Source: Xestospongia bergquistia (Eukaryota; Porifera; Demospongiae; Haplosclerida; Petrosiidae). Taken from it: 64,000 bases of DNA. Under the pieces are notes generated by a model, which was not told the DNA's origin, did no database searches, and saw only the letters and a list, made by a program, of their open reading frames with translations. Where the stretch lies: the NCBI GenBank assembly GCA_963965975.1, contig OZ014412.1, positions 10,087,849 to 10,151,848 of the forward strand. Reading direction: 5' to 3'. The translations under genes were made by a program, and so were the position numbers. Below are positions 27,401 through 38,235 of this stretch, piece by piece (position 1 is the first letter of the stretch; the number at the start of each line of letters is the position of its first letter).

Positions 27401-30400
27401 ATCTTTCAATTCATTTGCTTTCATATGTAGTAGCAAATCCTTAATTTCACTAAGGAAGTCAAAATTTGATTTAAATTCTCAAATAAAATTGTATTTCTCA
27501 ATTATTTCAAAGATTGTATAAAAAGTTAAAGAATCAATATATGTATGACTACTTTAGATATTAATCATTTACCTTTCACTAATACCTTTAAAAAGACTGA
27601 GTTCTTGTATGCTTTTCATTGTCACATTAAGAGATCTTGAGCTCATATCAACTGAAAAAGGAGCTTTTGGAAACCTTACAAACCAGTAGTAAAGAAGCAA
27701 TGATCGAATGATTAACAGCCATGGTATCTTTCCTTTTAATTTGATTACTCTTTGTACACATTTTAAGACACTCTCCATAAAAGGTAACCTAGTACTATTT
27801 AAGTGTTGTAGAACAAAATAAACAGCAATAAAACATACTTGAAGTTTGGCAAAATTGATACCACTGTGTGATACTCATGAAATGTTTGTTTTTCTTGATC
27901 AACATTTAAAAGGGACAATATGTTTTGAGAACTAAATGACTTTGAAATATCCATCAAACACCTACATAAGATCAAACTTGATATAATTTTCTGTGGTTGA
28001 TTTGCCTCATCCAATTTTGTTACCAGCGTGATAAGCAATTCCTGAATTATCTGGAAAATGCAGAAGTAATGTCAATAAAAGTGCAAAAATATTTACCTGA
28101 ATACAGCTTCCATTAAGAAGTGGGTATTGCCTATTTGATAGTTGACTGGCATTCACTTTTTTAAGATTCAAAAAGCTTGAATATACACTCATAATTGTAA
28201 CATAAACTGAGTGCACGTCAGTTTCACTAGAATATCGACATTGTTCAATTTGCTCATAGACATTATTAAGGTGAACTGTTATGCAATATTGTTGTTCATT
28301 TTTGAATTGCTCAGGTGGTTTATACTCTTTGGTGGACTTGAATAACCCCTTCAAGTATCTAAACAAGGAAGGGTCAACAAGTACTTGAGGATATATACAG
28401 GAGTCAAACACAGTTAGCTCTGAAGGTAAACTTAAGAATATGGCAGTAATATTGATATACAAACCTGATGTATCATTAGGCACATTCCATATTCTGTAAC
28501 AATGATTTACTTCCTCATCAGTTATAGGTTCTTTTATAAACAACATCTCTACTGGTGGATATAAAGGAGATGAAAGCAACATGTATTTGTAATACAAGGA
28601 CTTCCCAAGTAAGTATTTTGAAATCGACAGCCCACAGGACACAACTGAACAATCATCCAAATGTCTAAAAAAAGCCTAAAAACTAAATCACTAAAATTAA
28701 GTATGTACCTTATTTGAGTGACATCAAAATTAACAAGCAAGTTATTGATAATGCCTGGTATTGAAAATAACATTCCCATTTTAATTTTGGTATCCCCTTC
28801 AAGTTTCCAAATTTTACGTCGTATTATCACATCAAAATTCACAACTATGTGAGTTTTTTCAAATCTTGAACTTCGCGAAAAATTTTGACAAAATAAATAA
28901 TAATATTATTAATTAACATACTCTTGGTTAGTGATGAGTGGAATGTTATGAAGTGAGTCCTGTTTGACATACAATAGAAAAATAAAATCTATGAATTATC
29001 ACTTTTAGCTTATAACGTTTTGAGAATTGCAATGTTCTAATAATTATCCATATATGGAGATATGATTCAATATTCAATACAAGTATAATACCTTTTGAGG
29101 ATGAACTTTAAAATCTAAAAATGGAAATAAAGAGATGTGAAGGAAACAAATATCTTACCACTTGATAATATGGAGTTTATTGTTGTTGTCATGTTGGCCA
29201 CACATGTTTTAATGTTCTTCAAATACATTTCAAGACTTACACAATTAATAGCAGATTCTAAAGACAACACAATATTTTTTTGGAGTTCTTTTATTTCTAG
29301 CCAAAAAGTATCTTTTTCCTTTCCAGTCAGGTAAAAGATAAATTTCATTAATTCTTCCAGTACTAATCCAATTATCTGCTGAAATTTATCAACCTATAAC
29401 AAACCAGCGCAGTACACTTGTAATTGTGTAATTATTGTAATTTAAATAGTATTAAAAAATTGTTTTGAGTAAATCTAGGGATAGATAATACCAGTCCATT
29501 ACAAAGAATGTAAAAAAAGATACTTTGGATGGCAATTACATCACCCCTACATAATAGCACAGGCATAGAACATATCAATGGTATTATTTAAGTGATTTAG
29601 ATCTACATTTTTGTAGTTAATAAAGTTTTTGTGCCATCTGTGCTATATATGTAGAGACAATGCAACTACTATCTCCAACACCTTTGTATTAAGCTGATTT
29701 TAGCTGTATTATATTCACTGCACTATTTAGAAAATGTTTTTATTTACTTGTTGGCTTAATACTTTAAAATGCAAGTGTTGTAACTGAAGGCAGTGAGGCT
29801 CGACTTTTAACAAGCTCAAAAAACATTCTTATATATTTTGATGACAAAATTTTAATATTAAATAACTATTAGAGTGTCTATACAAACATGTAGGTCCTAC
29901 AGAAAGTGCAAACTTTGTTAAACAATAAACAGATACTCAGAACTTAAACCCTAAATATCACCTGTATGTATGACTTCCTGCTGGACTATAGGCACTACCT
30001 GACTTTTATTATTAATGGCTACTAATATACTATACTAATGTACTTTGGGAGTTTCCAGCTTGCATAACACAACATGATGGTATCTTCTCATTACAACAAG
30101 TAAAGGCTTTTATAATAAATTTAATAAATTGACAAAAATTGAGCAAACATGTACACATAAATGAACAGCTTTTCCTCTCTGTTATACATGCTGTGTGCCT
30201 CCTTGATCTTTAACTTCAAGATAATCCATTGTTTAATCATCAATCCATAAAGGATTATTAAATGTTTCTTTACTTTGAGTCAGAGAAATAGTGTCTATTT
30301 TTTATCATGTCTGAGAATGGTGACAAAACAGAGACAGTCAAAAGTTGGGCATTGAGTTCAACTCCTAAGGTTCTAGAATAGACTACTTTCTTCTTAGATG

Positions 30401-33400
30401 ATCAGCTTAAGAGAAGATCCAGTATAATTACTGTATGACTAATATGCCATTGACTCTATACCTAGCTATGGTGCTTTGAATTAAAATCATTATAACTTTC
30501 TTATTGTGTTTTAGAGAACCTCCTTGTTGTACAGAACTCATGATAGAATAATTCCATGTTCAAGTTAATTTATCTCCATAGTTATTAATAATAACTATTA
30601 TTATTTTTTCATCATAACATATAAGAATGATTTTTTGTGAGCTAGTTGAACATGGAGCCTCATTGCCTTTCAATGTACTATAGCTTTCCTTAGCTGTCAA
30701 ACAACTTGGATTAAAAAATAAGCAAACAAATAAAAAGGACGTTTAAAAAATTCAGTAAATGCAGGGATGTCTAATGTCAGTCCAATATAAAGAATGCAAA
30801 CAAGCTAATGGGTATGGTAATTGCATCATCCCTACATAATAGCACAAGTGACACCAAAAATTAATGATTACCACCAACTATTTTAATAATTTAAATAACA
30901 TCATTAATATATTATTGAATTCTTTGCCAGTACTATTGTGTAGGGATGGTTTGAATTCTTTGTATTGGACTGACATTTTCTCTTTTTTTTAGAATTTTTT
31001 ACCTACCTGTCGAAATTAGTACATTATAATTTTAGAAAATTAATTGTATGAATATGTATCTTAAAATTAGAATTCTATGGATGTAATAGAAAGAAGTTGA
31101 AAAGATGCACAGATGCTTGATGGAGGAAAACAAATGTGAGGTGATATATTATATGCACATATTTCCTTCAAACATGATAAAATGAATATTGACATTATTG
31201 ATTTCCAAATTTGTAAATGGATATAAGTACAACTTAACTAATTCAAAATATTACTTATTCTTTACCTCATGAGAGTACATTTTTAGGTCCTCATAGGGAT
31301 GTGGTAATTTTTCAGAAATATATTTGAGTAGGGCTTGCAATTGTTGAATGCATGAGTGACCAAGTGAGTAAACATCAATAAAAGGATCATTCTTAATCAT
31401 CTCAAACTTTGGCAATACTTTTTGTTCAAAAGTGACAATTTTATATTGCATATAAGCATACCTAAAAAATTGTAAGAATATCAAACATGCAACTACAGTA
31501 TACATGTAGAGGTATCTTATTTAATTAATAATGCATGAACTCATAGTAATTTAAAATCAAAAATTTGAAAAGTGCTTTCCATGTATTTAAGCAAATTTTG
31601 TAAACCTTGTTTCATTTTTTCCACTAAAGATTTGTGATTATACCCTTAAAGATAGAAATAATTCAACAGAGTTCTATTTCAATACAAAATGCTACCAACA
31701 AAGGAAATCACAGACTTGCTATGAGATAACAATGGGATTGATTGAATCAGTGCACTTCAGATAATCATAACACTTCATTTCCTAACTACTTTCTTCCTTA
31801 GTCAATGAAATATTAAACAGTTAGTGGATTACATGTCTTGTAATCTTTATTCAAGAAAACATTAATACTTCGTTTAGTACATGTCCCTAATGCCATTGCT
31901 GTTTGTATTTTTATTGAATTAATACTAAATCTCTACATCATATTTACTTATTATAAAATTATATGCTTAGAATGCTATATATATATAGTAGTCATCTGCT
32001 GCTGCTATTTTGTATACATTCATTTACTCTACCTGATCATTTGAAGAAATCCAGAACTATGTGGCATAAGATATTCAACTTTTAAGAAATATTTTTTACC
32101 AGAAAACCAATACTCTTCATCTTCACTTATACAACACCGAATTGACTGAAGAAGTTGAGTATAAACCTGTGTACAAATAACAGCATTGATCAATTAAACA
32201 GTTATTACAACATTTCTGAAATCAATGGATGCTGTTATATATATATAACAGCATCCGTATATATATATGCTGTTATATATATATATATTTGCTGTTATAT
32301 ATATATGCTCGTACATCTACATCTGTATCTGCATTTGCATCTATCTATCTACCTGTTTACCTCTCTGCATCTACATTTGCATCTACCTGTCTACCTCTCT
32401 GGCTGCCTACCTGTTACCTACCTACCTACCTATCTATCTATGTTTTAGTCAACTTTTCATTGTTTAAACTAAACCATTCTTTAGCCATATTACTTACTTT
32501 AAAAATAGTTATCTGTTAAATATAACACAACAGTTTAATTAAATGTAAACTTTAATAAATTTAAATGCTACTCAACCTTACCTTAAAATATGCAGGTGTG
32601 TCAGAGGTCTGATCACAATTAGGTAATATGTTTTGTGTCTCAAGAATATTTTTTAGTTGTGCTACAAGAGCCAAAAAATTTGATATGTCTACATCTGAAG
32701 TAGAAAGAATCTTATTAATCTCGATTGTCTATGGATTGAGATGAAATAAGTAAACTCAAAAATATAAGCAATCAAGTTACCAGCAACAGGGCATCTCCAG
32801 TAAGAATTCTTTTCATATCACTTAAACTTTGTAAGAACAAGGACAAAACCTAAACAGCATCAAAAAAATAAGATTCACAATATATTATTGCATTACTAAT
32901 TTTAATTCAGACATAAAGTACCTCTTTTTGATCACTTTTTGACAACAAAACTTCCACATAAACGCAGATTTCATAAAGCTTGCAAACCTTTAATGTGTTG
33001 ATATGTTCAATGTTGTCATGAATTCCCCATTTACACAAATGAAGACACTAGAAAAAGTTAATTCCATATAGAACACACGCATAATATCCAAAATTAACTT
33101 TAAGTTTACAAAACTGTCCTCATAAACATAGCTACTAGTAGTGTGTATTTCATTATATGTAGGATTCAAGTAAAGATTTCTTTCTCCTATTGATCAGCAA
33201 CAACAAATTTTACATGAAAACTTAAACAAAAACTAGTAAAAACTTTAGCTATTACCTACATAGCAGATATAGTGCACGTTTTACAGGAAGTTTCATATTA
33301 ATAACTACATTGCTTGTGACCAACCACTATCTACAAGAAGTGGCTACATTGTGTTGGAATTTGGTGTCTGTGATGACAGACCTGAAAAATTGAGAATGAA

Positions 33401-36400
33401 ACAGTTTTAAACAGCTCAGCAAAGGACAACATCAATTTGTGATATTCCAAGAAATAATAAGTATTATCCCATTTCTTAAGTGCATCAGATTGAAACTCCT
33501 ATAATAAAAATAGACAGTAAAAACACTAATTATAATCTACATAATATTGAGGTATTTCATTCAGAAACTCTTATGTTAATTATAATCAAATTGAGAAGAT
33601 ACTAACTTCATAATGAAACAATGACCAGAGCTAGGGCTACCAGAAGGTTTTTTGGAGCCTAGCTGTAGGGCGGCAATATAAAACCTGGACCCACACTACT
33701 AGTAATTGGAGTAATGCTATGTATAGACAAGCATTGTTTCATGAAGTTTTCTTTCCTAGCTTATTAGAGGCGAATTCATTAATAACAGAGCCATAGTGCT
33801 ATGTGATAGATTGGGCTCAAATAACAAAGCTATTAGGATTGGTAGATGGTCTTTATAAATTGTTAACCAAAGAAACATTTTATTAGAACTAATTCGCTGA
33901 AAGATTTACTCTCATTAAGAATTCATTAAATGTAAGGATGGCGGAAAATGATCTCAAACAAGGCCAAAGTAGAAATGGAAGCATGAACATGCCACTCAAA
34001 AATACCTGAACACAAAATGGATGTTATATTTTTGCTATGTTAAAGAACTTTACTAGATCACTTCTGAAACTGCCTCAATATTCTGCTACAACTATTGCAA
34101 CAAATAAACATTATACACTTGAAATTGTAGCTACTATGTAGGAATATCGATAATGCCATTTCTAATTTAAACTTTTTTGAGATGTTTTTACTGCCATCCC
34201 TACATTTAATGAATTTTTAGAAATTTTCATTTACTTGTTGCAAATTAGAAAATGATACTCAGCTAGAATACAAACAATCAAAAAGTGACAATTTGCATAT
34301 GCATTATCCTTAACAGCTGCCACACCACATTATAGTTCATTTGCATAGAGACGAGTTGAAGTCTGGAGCCTTTTCGTTGTGGTGTCTAGGGCAAACTGCC
34401 TCAGGTGCCCCTTCTTGGCCATCATGACTCAAACTAAAAAGACTGCACAATTTGCTATAGTCTATGATGAAGACTAAAGAGTACTAGAATATTTGTTGAT
34501 AGAGAGTGAGACACACCTATTATTGTAGTGCTTGTAGTTCAGGCTAATAACATTCATTATTCGTTATATGCATCAGTAGTTGCGATATATGGTTGAGTTT
34601 TATTTTTTATTTCAAAATTGTTGCTAACAATAATAGGATGAAGATAAAGTAAACATACAAATATATATATATGTATATATAACACGCCATTCAAAACAAT
34701 TATAAGACTTCCTAGCACCCTGTGAATGCCAGGCAGCAAAAAAGAGAATAAATGCATGTATAAGTAGTTACACATACCTGTAGCTTTTTTGTTGCAAATT
34801 CGATGCATTCAAAGTAAGACCTTTCATCAACTCTAGTCTGTAATATTCTTAATGTTGGATCTGAACACTGTACACACAAGGTCTATATAATGAATAAAAG
34901 TATGGCGACTTTCTTAAGCCATTCTTTATGTTATTCAGCAAATTACAAACTATTTTGTATATATAACATACTTCAAATTGAGTATGAAGGTCCTGAAAAT
35001 ATTTTTTGCCTTTTTCAATAGCTCCATTACATGTCTTTGCTACTGTCTGAAAATTCATCAACAAATTTTGGTGTGGCTCAATATTTTTCCATGAAGAATG
35101 CTTTTCACTTCCATAAAATTGTTTGATTAGTTTCTTAAAGTGATTAATTAAAGTTTGCAAGTGTTGAAGTAATCTTTCAGAGTTAGGATTCTAAAAAATA
35201 TATTAAAGGTCTTAATAATTGACATTTAATTAACCATTAAAGCAAATACTTACTTCTTTAAAATTTATTTATTTTAATATAATTTTTTTCAAAAGGTAAA
35301 TTATTCAGTGCTACATTCTTGTGAAAATATCAGACTTTGCTTAAACCCTAAACCCTAATGCTGTGTTTTAATAATTTTAAAAGAGCTTTAGCTTTCACGG
35401 GAGTTCTAAGGTAAAATGTCAAACTTTGCTGTTCAAGCCGAAAAGTATTGTTATGAGATTATATGTTTGGCATGACCAAAGAATAACTCTGGCCTCCTCA
35501 TGTAATTTAGTCCAATTTCATACAAATCTGCTCTATTACATATAACATGCACGTACAGCAGCTTGCTCACATATCTACCATTCCTAAACTTTAGAAAATA
35601 CTGACATCATTTAAACATAAATCATCACCATCATTTGGACATTTATTACTGATACTCACCTCAATTATGAAGGAAATTGTTAAAACATTGTCAAGATATG
35701 TTCGGAATTCTTTCCCTACCAAGTTTGCTAAGTCTTTGTATGCACCTGGTGCTGAAAGATTTTCTAACATCGTTGTTAACCTTTTTTCAAAAGAGGATAG
35801 TTGGCTTCGAATATGTAGAAAACCATATGAACTATTCCAAGTCTATAAAAATGATTAATGATTAATTTACATGATAATACATGACAATAACAAAACAAAA
35901 TTACCATTATTTTAAATAGTAATCAGTCATATAACCATCGTCTTTGTATCCCATTCAATATCACTTTTTGCATGTCTTGGAGGATGTATATTTATTTACC
36001 AAAAAACATCCATATTTTTATTAAATAGCAGAAGCTAGTGATTTTGGCAAAATGGCCAAATTAAACCTATGCAACTCTTCATATAAGGATAAATGAGCTC
36101 TATCAATAGTATATACATGCATGTATACATACTACAATATCCCAATTGCAAAAATCTTCGGGCTGTTTGACATGCTTATAGACAAACAATTATTTCTGAT
36201 GCTGTAAATCATCTTGTGTTAAAGGCTAAAGAAAACAGAAGCTGTAGTGCTGCTAAGAAGCGTTTTCTCAAATAAGAGCTTCCAATGGTCTCACCTAATA
36301 TCATAGTTCTTGTGGCATACATTAAACAGTCAATGCAATAGGGTTGATACTAGTCCATATGCATTATATAAACCTGCCAACCTTTGAATATTATTCAATA

Positions 36401-38139
36401 CCCCCATGCTTTATATAGAGCAACAGTGGAAGGTTAGTATGAATCTCTACGAGCTTACAGGTGGTAAAAGGAGCATTGACTCATGCAAATCTGCAATTAT
36501 AATTAGACACTGTGTAGTTCCATGTGATTCTAGATAATCATCATTTATCAGGCACAAAGTAGCAATGTAGGAATGTAACAGATTTTTCATATTGAAATAT
36601 ATACTCATAGAAAGTAATGAATATCTCATTCAAAACTGATCAAAAGCTCTTAAATCTTTACAGTATTTTTTTTCAATTATAATACCTTCATTATACCTTA
36701 GTTATATGTTAAGACAAGGTTTCTAAGCATCATAAACACAATTCATCAAATGAAGAGTTTGTTCATCTTTCTGCCTCTACTTTATAGTTCACAATAACTC
36801 ATTAAACACAGAAAATCCCAGAGTTAACATGCTTCTTGTACAATGAAGAGCTTTTTATAGGTCTCGTTTTGAGCAAGAAAATAGTGATTTCAGCGATTTA
36901 CTATTTGTTAAGTAGCCATTTATGAATAATTAATGTAACGAAACAGAAACGGATATGAACGGAGAATATACATTTCATTGTAGCTAAACTGAAGCATAGT
37001 CTCCTGTTTATGGCAGTAACTATAGACTATTTCCTGTTTTGATGTTTAGCTAAAAAGAAAATGCAGAATCATTATTGTACAACTATTAAGCCAGTGATTG
37101 TAAGCCTAGGTATGATGTTGTCCAGAATAATTCTAAGTTCCCAGCTACTTTTGTTATCGTTGTATTTAACTACCTAATAATAATACTAATCTTCATCATA
37201 ATGTGTAAGAACATTTTTTGTCCCAGCTACTTTTGTTATCGTTGTATTTAACTACCTAATAATAATACTAATCTTCATCATAATGTGTAAGAACATTTTT
37301 TGTGAGCTGGTTAAACATGGAATTTTATTGCCTTCAGCATGTTCAATATTGTACGGAAGCCGCAAAAGGACATTAATTTCTTATTTCTTCCGCGAACTCC
37401 GTATAACCCCGTTTAATTGAAATTGGAATGTCCGTCTGCGGTATCTATAGTATTGGCTTACAAAACACTTAAATTAAAATGTTTTCTAAAAATAAAATAA
37501 ATGCGGGTCTAATACATACAATGCAAACATGATAGTAGGGATAATAATTACAGCATACCTACATAATAGCACAAGAGTATAAACAAGTATTAAGGATATA
37601 CACCAACTATCTAAATCACTTAAATAACTTCAGTGATATGTCTTTGCATTCTGTGCCTGTGCTATTATGTAGGACAATGCCATTGCCATATCTATTATAT
37701 TGTTTTCACTCTTTGTATTGGACTAATACTACCCATCCTTACATATACTTGGAAATATTTTATTTACTTGTTATGATATTGGATTATAGACATCATGGGA
37801 TTAGACATTTTGGGGGATACAATTCTGGGATGCTTCCATGCAACTAAATCTCTCAGAAAAATACTTAATCTGCCTACATACTAGTTGACTCTCAATGCTT
37901 ATACATCACATATACGGTAGCATTTAACATAAACGGAAAAAGCGCTATTGTATACCGCTCTATACACTTACCAAGGTTTTCCGCATATCTGATAGAGTTG
38001 GTAGCGTATCTAGAAGTCTTTCAATTGTTTGAATCTATATATAAGCAAAGAAGAAGTCAAAAGATTGATTAGTATAAATTGTCATCACCTCTAATAGCTC
38101 GTCATCGCACAGAGAGCCTCCGCCACTTTCGCTCGACAT
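6889..38139 (-). CDS. RNF213-like: RNF213-like giant AAA+ ATPase / E3 ubiquitin ligase lacking the RING finger
   Basis: One gene of many short exons spans about 31 kb. Recognition rests on blocks in vertebrate RNF213 order: AAA2 P-loop (near 21.55 kb), AAA3 Walker A GETGCGKT and Walker B FFDEANTS, AAA4 Walker A GKPGSSKSLAK and Walker B LDEVGLAE, then FGSSFPKDSEFAQ, METGRMVILLNLENLYESLY, FPIPLINRLEKH, an E3-module helical shell, an RZ-type finger, and a C-terminal domain ending in ATWKQIVCLQDDIKKTRH and a TAG stop at 6889-6891. Vertebrate RNF213 (about 5200 aa) is a cytosolic, lipid-droplet-associated ligase acting on bacteria and viruses. The proposed start is ATG at 38137-38139, with an A at -3, followed by MSSESGGGSLCDDELLE and a clean donor. 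The N-terminal half (about 24-38 kb) is divergent, and its inclusion rests on continuous strand, spliceable exons and absence of another promoter. The RING is missing (see 11702-11760). Confidence 0.9.
9733..9877 (-). other. RZ-type zinc finger of the RNF213-like protein
   Basis: Two exons (9843-9877 and 9733-9794, intron between) join in frame to give ECIQGHQYTSEM followed by IECPCPQCGN. The C-x3-H then C-x-C-x2-C pattern matches the RZ finger of vertebrate RNF213 (CPNGH ... CIDCHAPIGG) at the same place, between the E3 shell and the C-terminal domain. In vertebrate RNF213 the RZ finger, not the RING, is reported as needed for ubiquitylating bacterial lipopolysaccharide. The GECG part of the vertebrate finger looks shortened here. 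Confidence 0.75.
11702..11760 (-). other. Intron marking the place where the RING finger is missing
   Basis: The upstream exon ends GLQKL at 11761 (donor GTATGA) and the downstream exon begins PRNQQDPIRKSCWSFFLDLL at 11701. In vertebrate RNF213 the equivalents (ASKTLSRFG and FRQMCNSFFVDL) are separated by the C3HC4 RING and a short linker. Here they are joined directly across 59 bp, too short to hide a RING exon. The upstream block (LKWQWICVMKMFFEYVVL, about 11.9-12.0 kb) also aligns with the RNF213 helix before the RING. No C-x2-C/C-x-H-x2-C cluster was seen in neighbouring exons. Confidence 0.7.
12717..13800 (-). other. RNF213-like block linking the AAA core to the E3 module
   Basis: Exons at about 13187-13795 and 12717-13097 encode a region matching vertebrate RNF213 in order. 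They contain SSTSFVLLIHLPKK and QEQPWLCYHVDDI, then LQEAGTFLNALIRK and ISFADRNCNLELL (human has a near-identical SFIDRDGNLELL). The segment stands just before the E3 shell and identifies the family even without the RING. Confidence 0.75.
14402..15115 (-). other. Conserved core segment following AAA4
   Basis: Three exons carry some of the strongest matches to RNF213: VLFGSSFPKDSEFAQ, then CMETGRMVILLNLENLYESL with YDVLNQ, then VDLGLRTNRMKCTVHQQF, and then LVLIAEKDKVYDEF with PIPLINRLEKHF. This stretch is almost invariant across the family. Splice sites are standard and no disruption is visible. Confidence 0.82.
16500..17164 (-). other. AAA4 ATPase unit (Walker A and B intact)
   Basis: Walker A GKPGSSKSLAK is at about 17021-17053. 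Walker B LDEVGLAEAS is at about 16753-16790, followed by LPLKALHPLLEDG, and by VAFIGISNWALDPAKMNRG in the next exon (about 16540-16620). The lysine, serine, aspartate and glutamate needed for ATP binding and hydrolysis are all present, so this site should be catalytically competent, as in vertebrate RNF213. Confidence 0.85.
18562..19148 (-). other. AAA3 ATPase unit (Walker A and B intact)
   Basis: Walker A GETGCGKT is encoded at 19101-19124, preceded by PVVLM and followed by HLIRYMCKIAA. Walker B VVFFDEANTSD is at about 18853-18880, followed by MCDGRCKGKLVPPFLKFVAA and a CNPYRK sensor-like motif. These are the hallmarks of the second active ATPase ring unit in RNF213. Residues for ATP binding and hydrolysis are intact. 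Confidence 0.87.
21278..21600 (-). other. AAA2 unit with P-loop
   Basis: The exon encodes RVRVVTSTQSGVGKSLYIRK (P-loop GVGKS at about 21540-21560), followed by a lysine-rich helix and VPLHGPVVTSDEVLSMLLKD. The vertebrate protein has a similar VVTSTHCGVGKSLYV segment in AAA2. Whether this site hydrolyses ATP cannot be told: no clear DE Walker B follows, only IIHLDIP. Confidence 0.7.
23586..23742 (-). other. UBA-like helical segment in the RNF213-like protein
   Basis: Within exon 23397-24227 the translated stretch from GLDDTQKKLFNELICLGYDD to EEISDIYSAMEWIDDC resembles a ubiquitin-associated (UBA) domain: a L-G-Y/F loop after helix 1, a central hydrophobic helix, and a final A-x-E-W-[I/L] helix. 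It lies near the start of the AAA core. The assignment is by pattern only. A UBA is not a recognised part of vertebrate RNF213, so it may be a chance resemblance. Confidence 0.35.
29440..29755. mobile_element. MITE-like inverted-repeat element, copy 1 (decayed)
   Basis: The left arm contains CCAGTCCATTACAAAGAATG and CACCCCTACATAATAGCACA. The right arm (TGTGCTATATATGTAGAGAC and CTTTGTATTAAGCTGA) is a weak reverse complement. It has the same ends as the better copy at 30719-31015. No coding capacity is visible, so it is a non-autonomous DNA element. It is the most eroded of the three main copies. Confidence 0.5.
30719..31015. mobile_element. MITE-like inverted-repeat element, copy 2 (best preserved)
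   Basis: About 300 bp fold back on themselves. GTCAGTCCAATATAAAGAAT near 30776 pairs with ATTCTTTGTATTGGACTGAC near 30955-30974. ATCCCTACATAATAGCAC near 30830 pairs with GTACTATTGTGTAGGGAT near 30932-30949. AT-rich outer arms (AATAAAAAGGACG-type on the left, TTTTTTAC-type on the right) extend it. Target-site duplications were not resolved. The structure is that of a non-autonomous terminal-inverted-repeat transposon. Confidence 0.65.
32229..32450. repeat. TA and TACC/TATC microsatellite cluster
   Basis: An intron of the RNF213-like gene holds alternating GCTGTTATATATA runs (32230-32305) followed by imperfect CATCTACATTTG and (TACC)n/(TATC)n tracts to about 32440. Overlapping open frames here are translations of the simple repeat and not genes. 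Confidence 0.85.
33530..34780. other. Long intron of the RNF213-like gene
   Basis: No coding exon was recognised between the exon ending near 33.5 kb and the one near 34.8 kb. It contains an inverted-repeat element (33913-34245), a short dispersed repeat (about 34667-34750, also seen near 63.77 kb) and otherwise AT-rich sequence. Confidence 0.5.
33913..34245. mobile_element. MITE-like inverted-repeat element, copy 4 (related subfamily)
   Basis: AATTCATTAAATGTAAGGATGGC near the left end is the reverse complement of the right-end GCCATCCCTACATTTAATGA, with one or two mismatches. The right flank TTTACTTGTTG recurs at the ends of copies 1 and 3. The internal part differs from copies 1-3, suggesting a subfamily sharing termini. 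No open frame is present. Confidence 0.5.
37140..37303. repeat. 82-bp perfect tandem duplication
   Basis: The segment starting CCCAGCTACTTTTGTTATCG at 37140 repeats directly at 37222 without an evident mismatch, so the duplication is recent. It sits inside the long 5' intron. Confidence 0.9.
37467..37775. mobile_element. MITE-like inverted-repeat element, copy 3
   Basis: CTACATAATAGCACAAGAGT near 37558 pairs with TGTGCTATTATGTAGGACAA near 37656. The distal right arm CTCTTTGTATTGGACTAATA near 37710 matches the arm of copy 2. The right end TTTATTTACTTGTTA is shared with other copies. It is non-coding and lies in an intron. Confidence 0.55.
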
Positions 38140-38235
38140 TTTGAGTCTGAAAATAACGCTCAGACACGGATCTACACCTCCTTCTCTCTATTTATTAATA
38201 AAGAATTTAGAGGGCGTGTGCGTGATTCTGCAACG
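38140..38235. promoter_or_regulatory. Putative bidirectional promoter between head-to-head ubiquitin genes
   Basis: Only 96 bp separate the proposed RNF213-like ATG (38139, minus) from the ATG of the E2 fusion gene (38236, plus). The gap holds a TATTTATTAATAAAG stretch near 38187-38201 that could serve as a TATA-like element in either direction. Both start codons have an A at -3. A shared core promoter, and hence co-expression, is inferred. Either gene could have an unseen upstream non-coding exon. Confidence 0.55.

Larger units (their letters stand above)
29400..31250. other. Long intron with two inverted-repeat elements
   Basis: No exon was recognised between the minus-strand exons near 29.35 and 31.25 kb. 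The stretch holds two copies of the terminal-inverted-repeat element described separately (about 29440-29755 and 30719-31015), and a segment at 30580-30690 also found near 37181-37350. The rest is AT-rich unique-looking DNA. Confidence 0.55.
35850..37970. other. Long 5' intron of the RNF213-like gene
   Basis: About 2.1 kb without a supportable exon lie between the exon ending at 35842 and the small exon at 37972-38033. It holds an 82-bp tandem duplication (37140-37303), an inverted-repeat element (37467-37775) and AT-rich unique sequence. A first intron of this size may hold regulatory elements, but none is recognisable. Confidence 0.5.
24275..38139 (-). other. N-terminal helical arm of the RNF213-like protein, with long repeat-bearing introns
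   Basis: A series of minus-strand exons encode helix-rich sequence without Cys clusters. Examples are 24.3-24.6, 24.98-25.76, 25.8-26.1, 26.6-27.0, 28.0-28.8, 31.25-31.46, 32.03-32.17, 33.38-33.5, 34.97-35.19, 35.66-35.84 and 37.97-38.03 kb. The last coding exon upstream (38091-38139) supplies the proposed ATG. RNF213 family members have a poorly conserved N-terminal arm of this kind. Introns are short up to about 29 kb, then reach 1-2 kb and carry repeats. A separate small gene hidden at the 5' end cannot be excluded. Confidence 0.55.

Noticed and set aside
32155-32519. Three overlapping open frames rich in Tyr, Ile and Cys
   Set aside because: They are translations of TA and TACC/TATC microsatellites in an intron and have no gene-like features.
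35341-35360. AAACCCTAAACCCTAAT resembling plant-type telomere repeats
   Set aside because: Only about two units are present inside an AT-rich intron, which is expected by chance and not an interstitial telomere.
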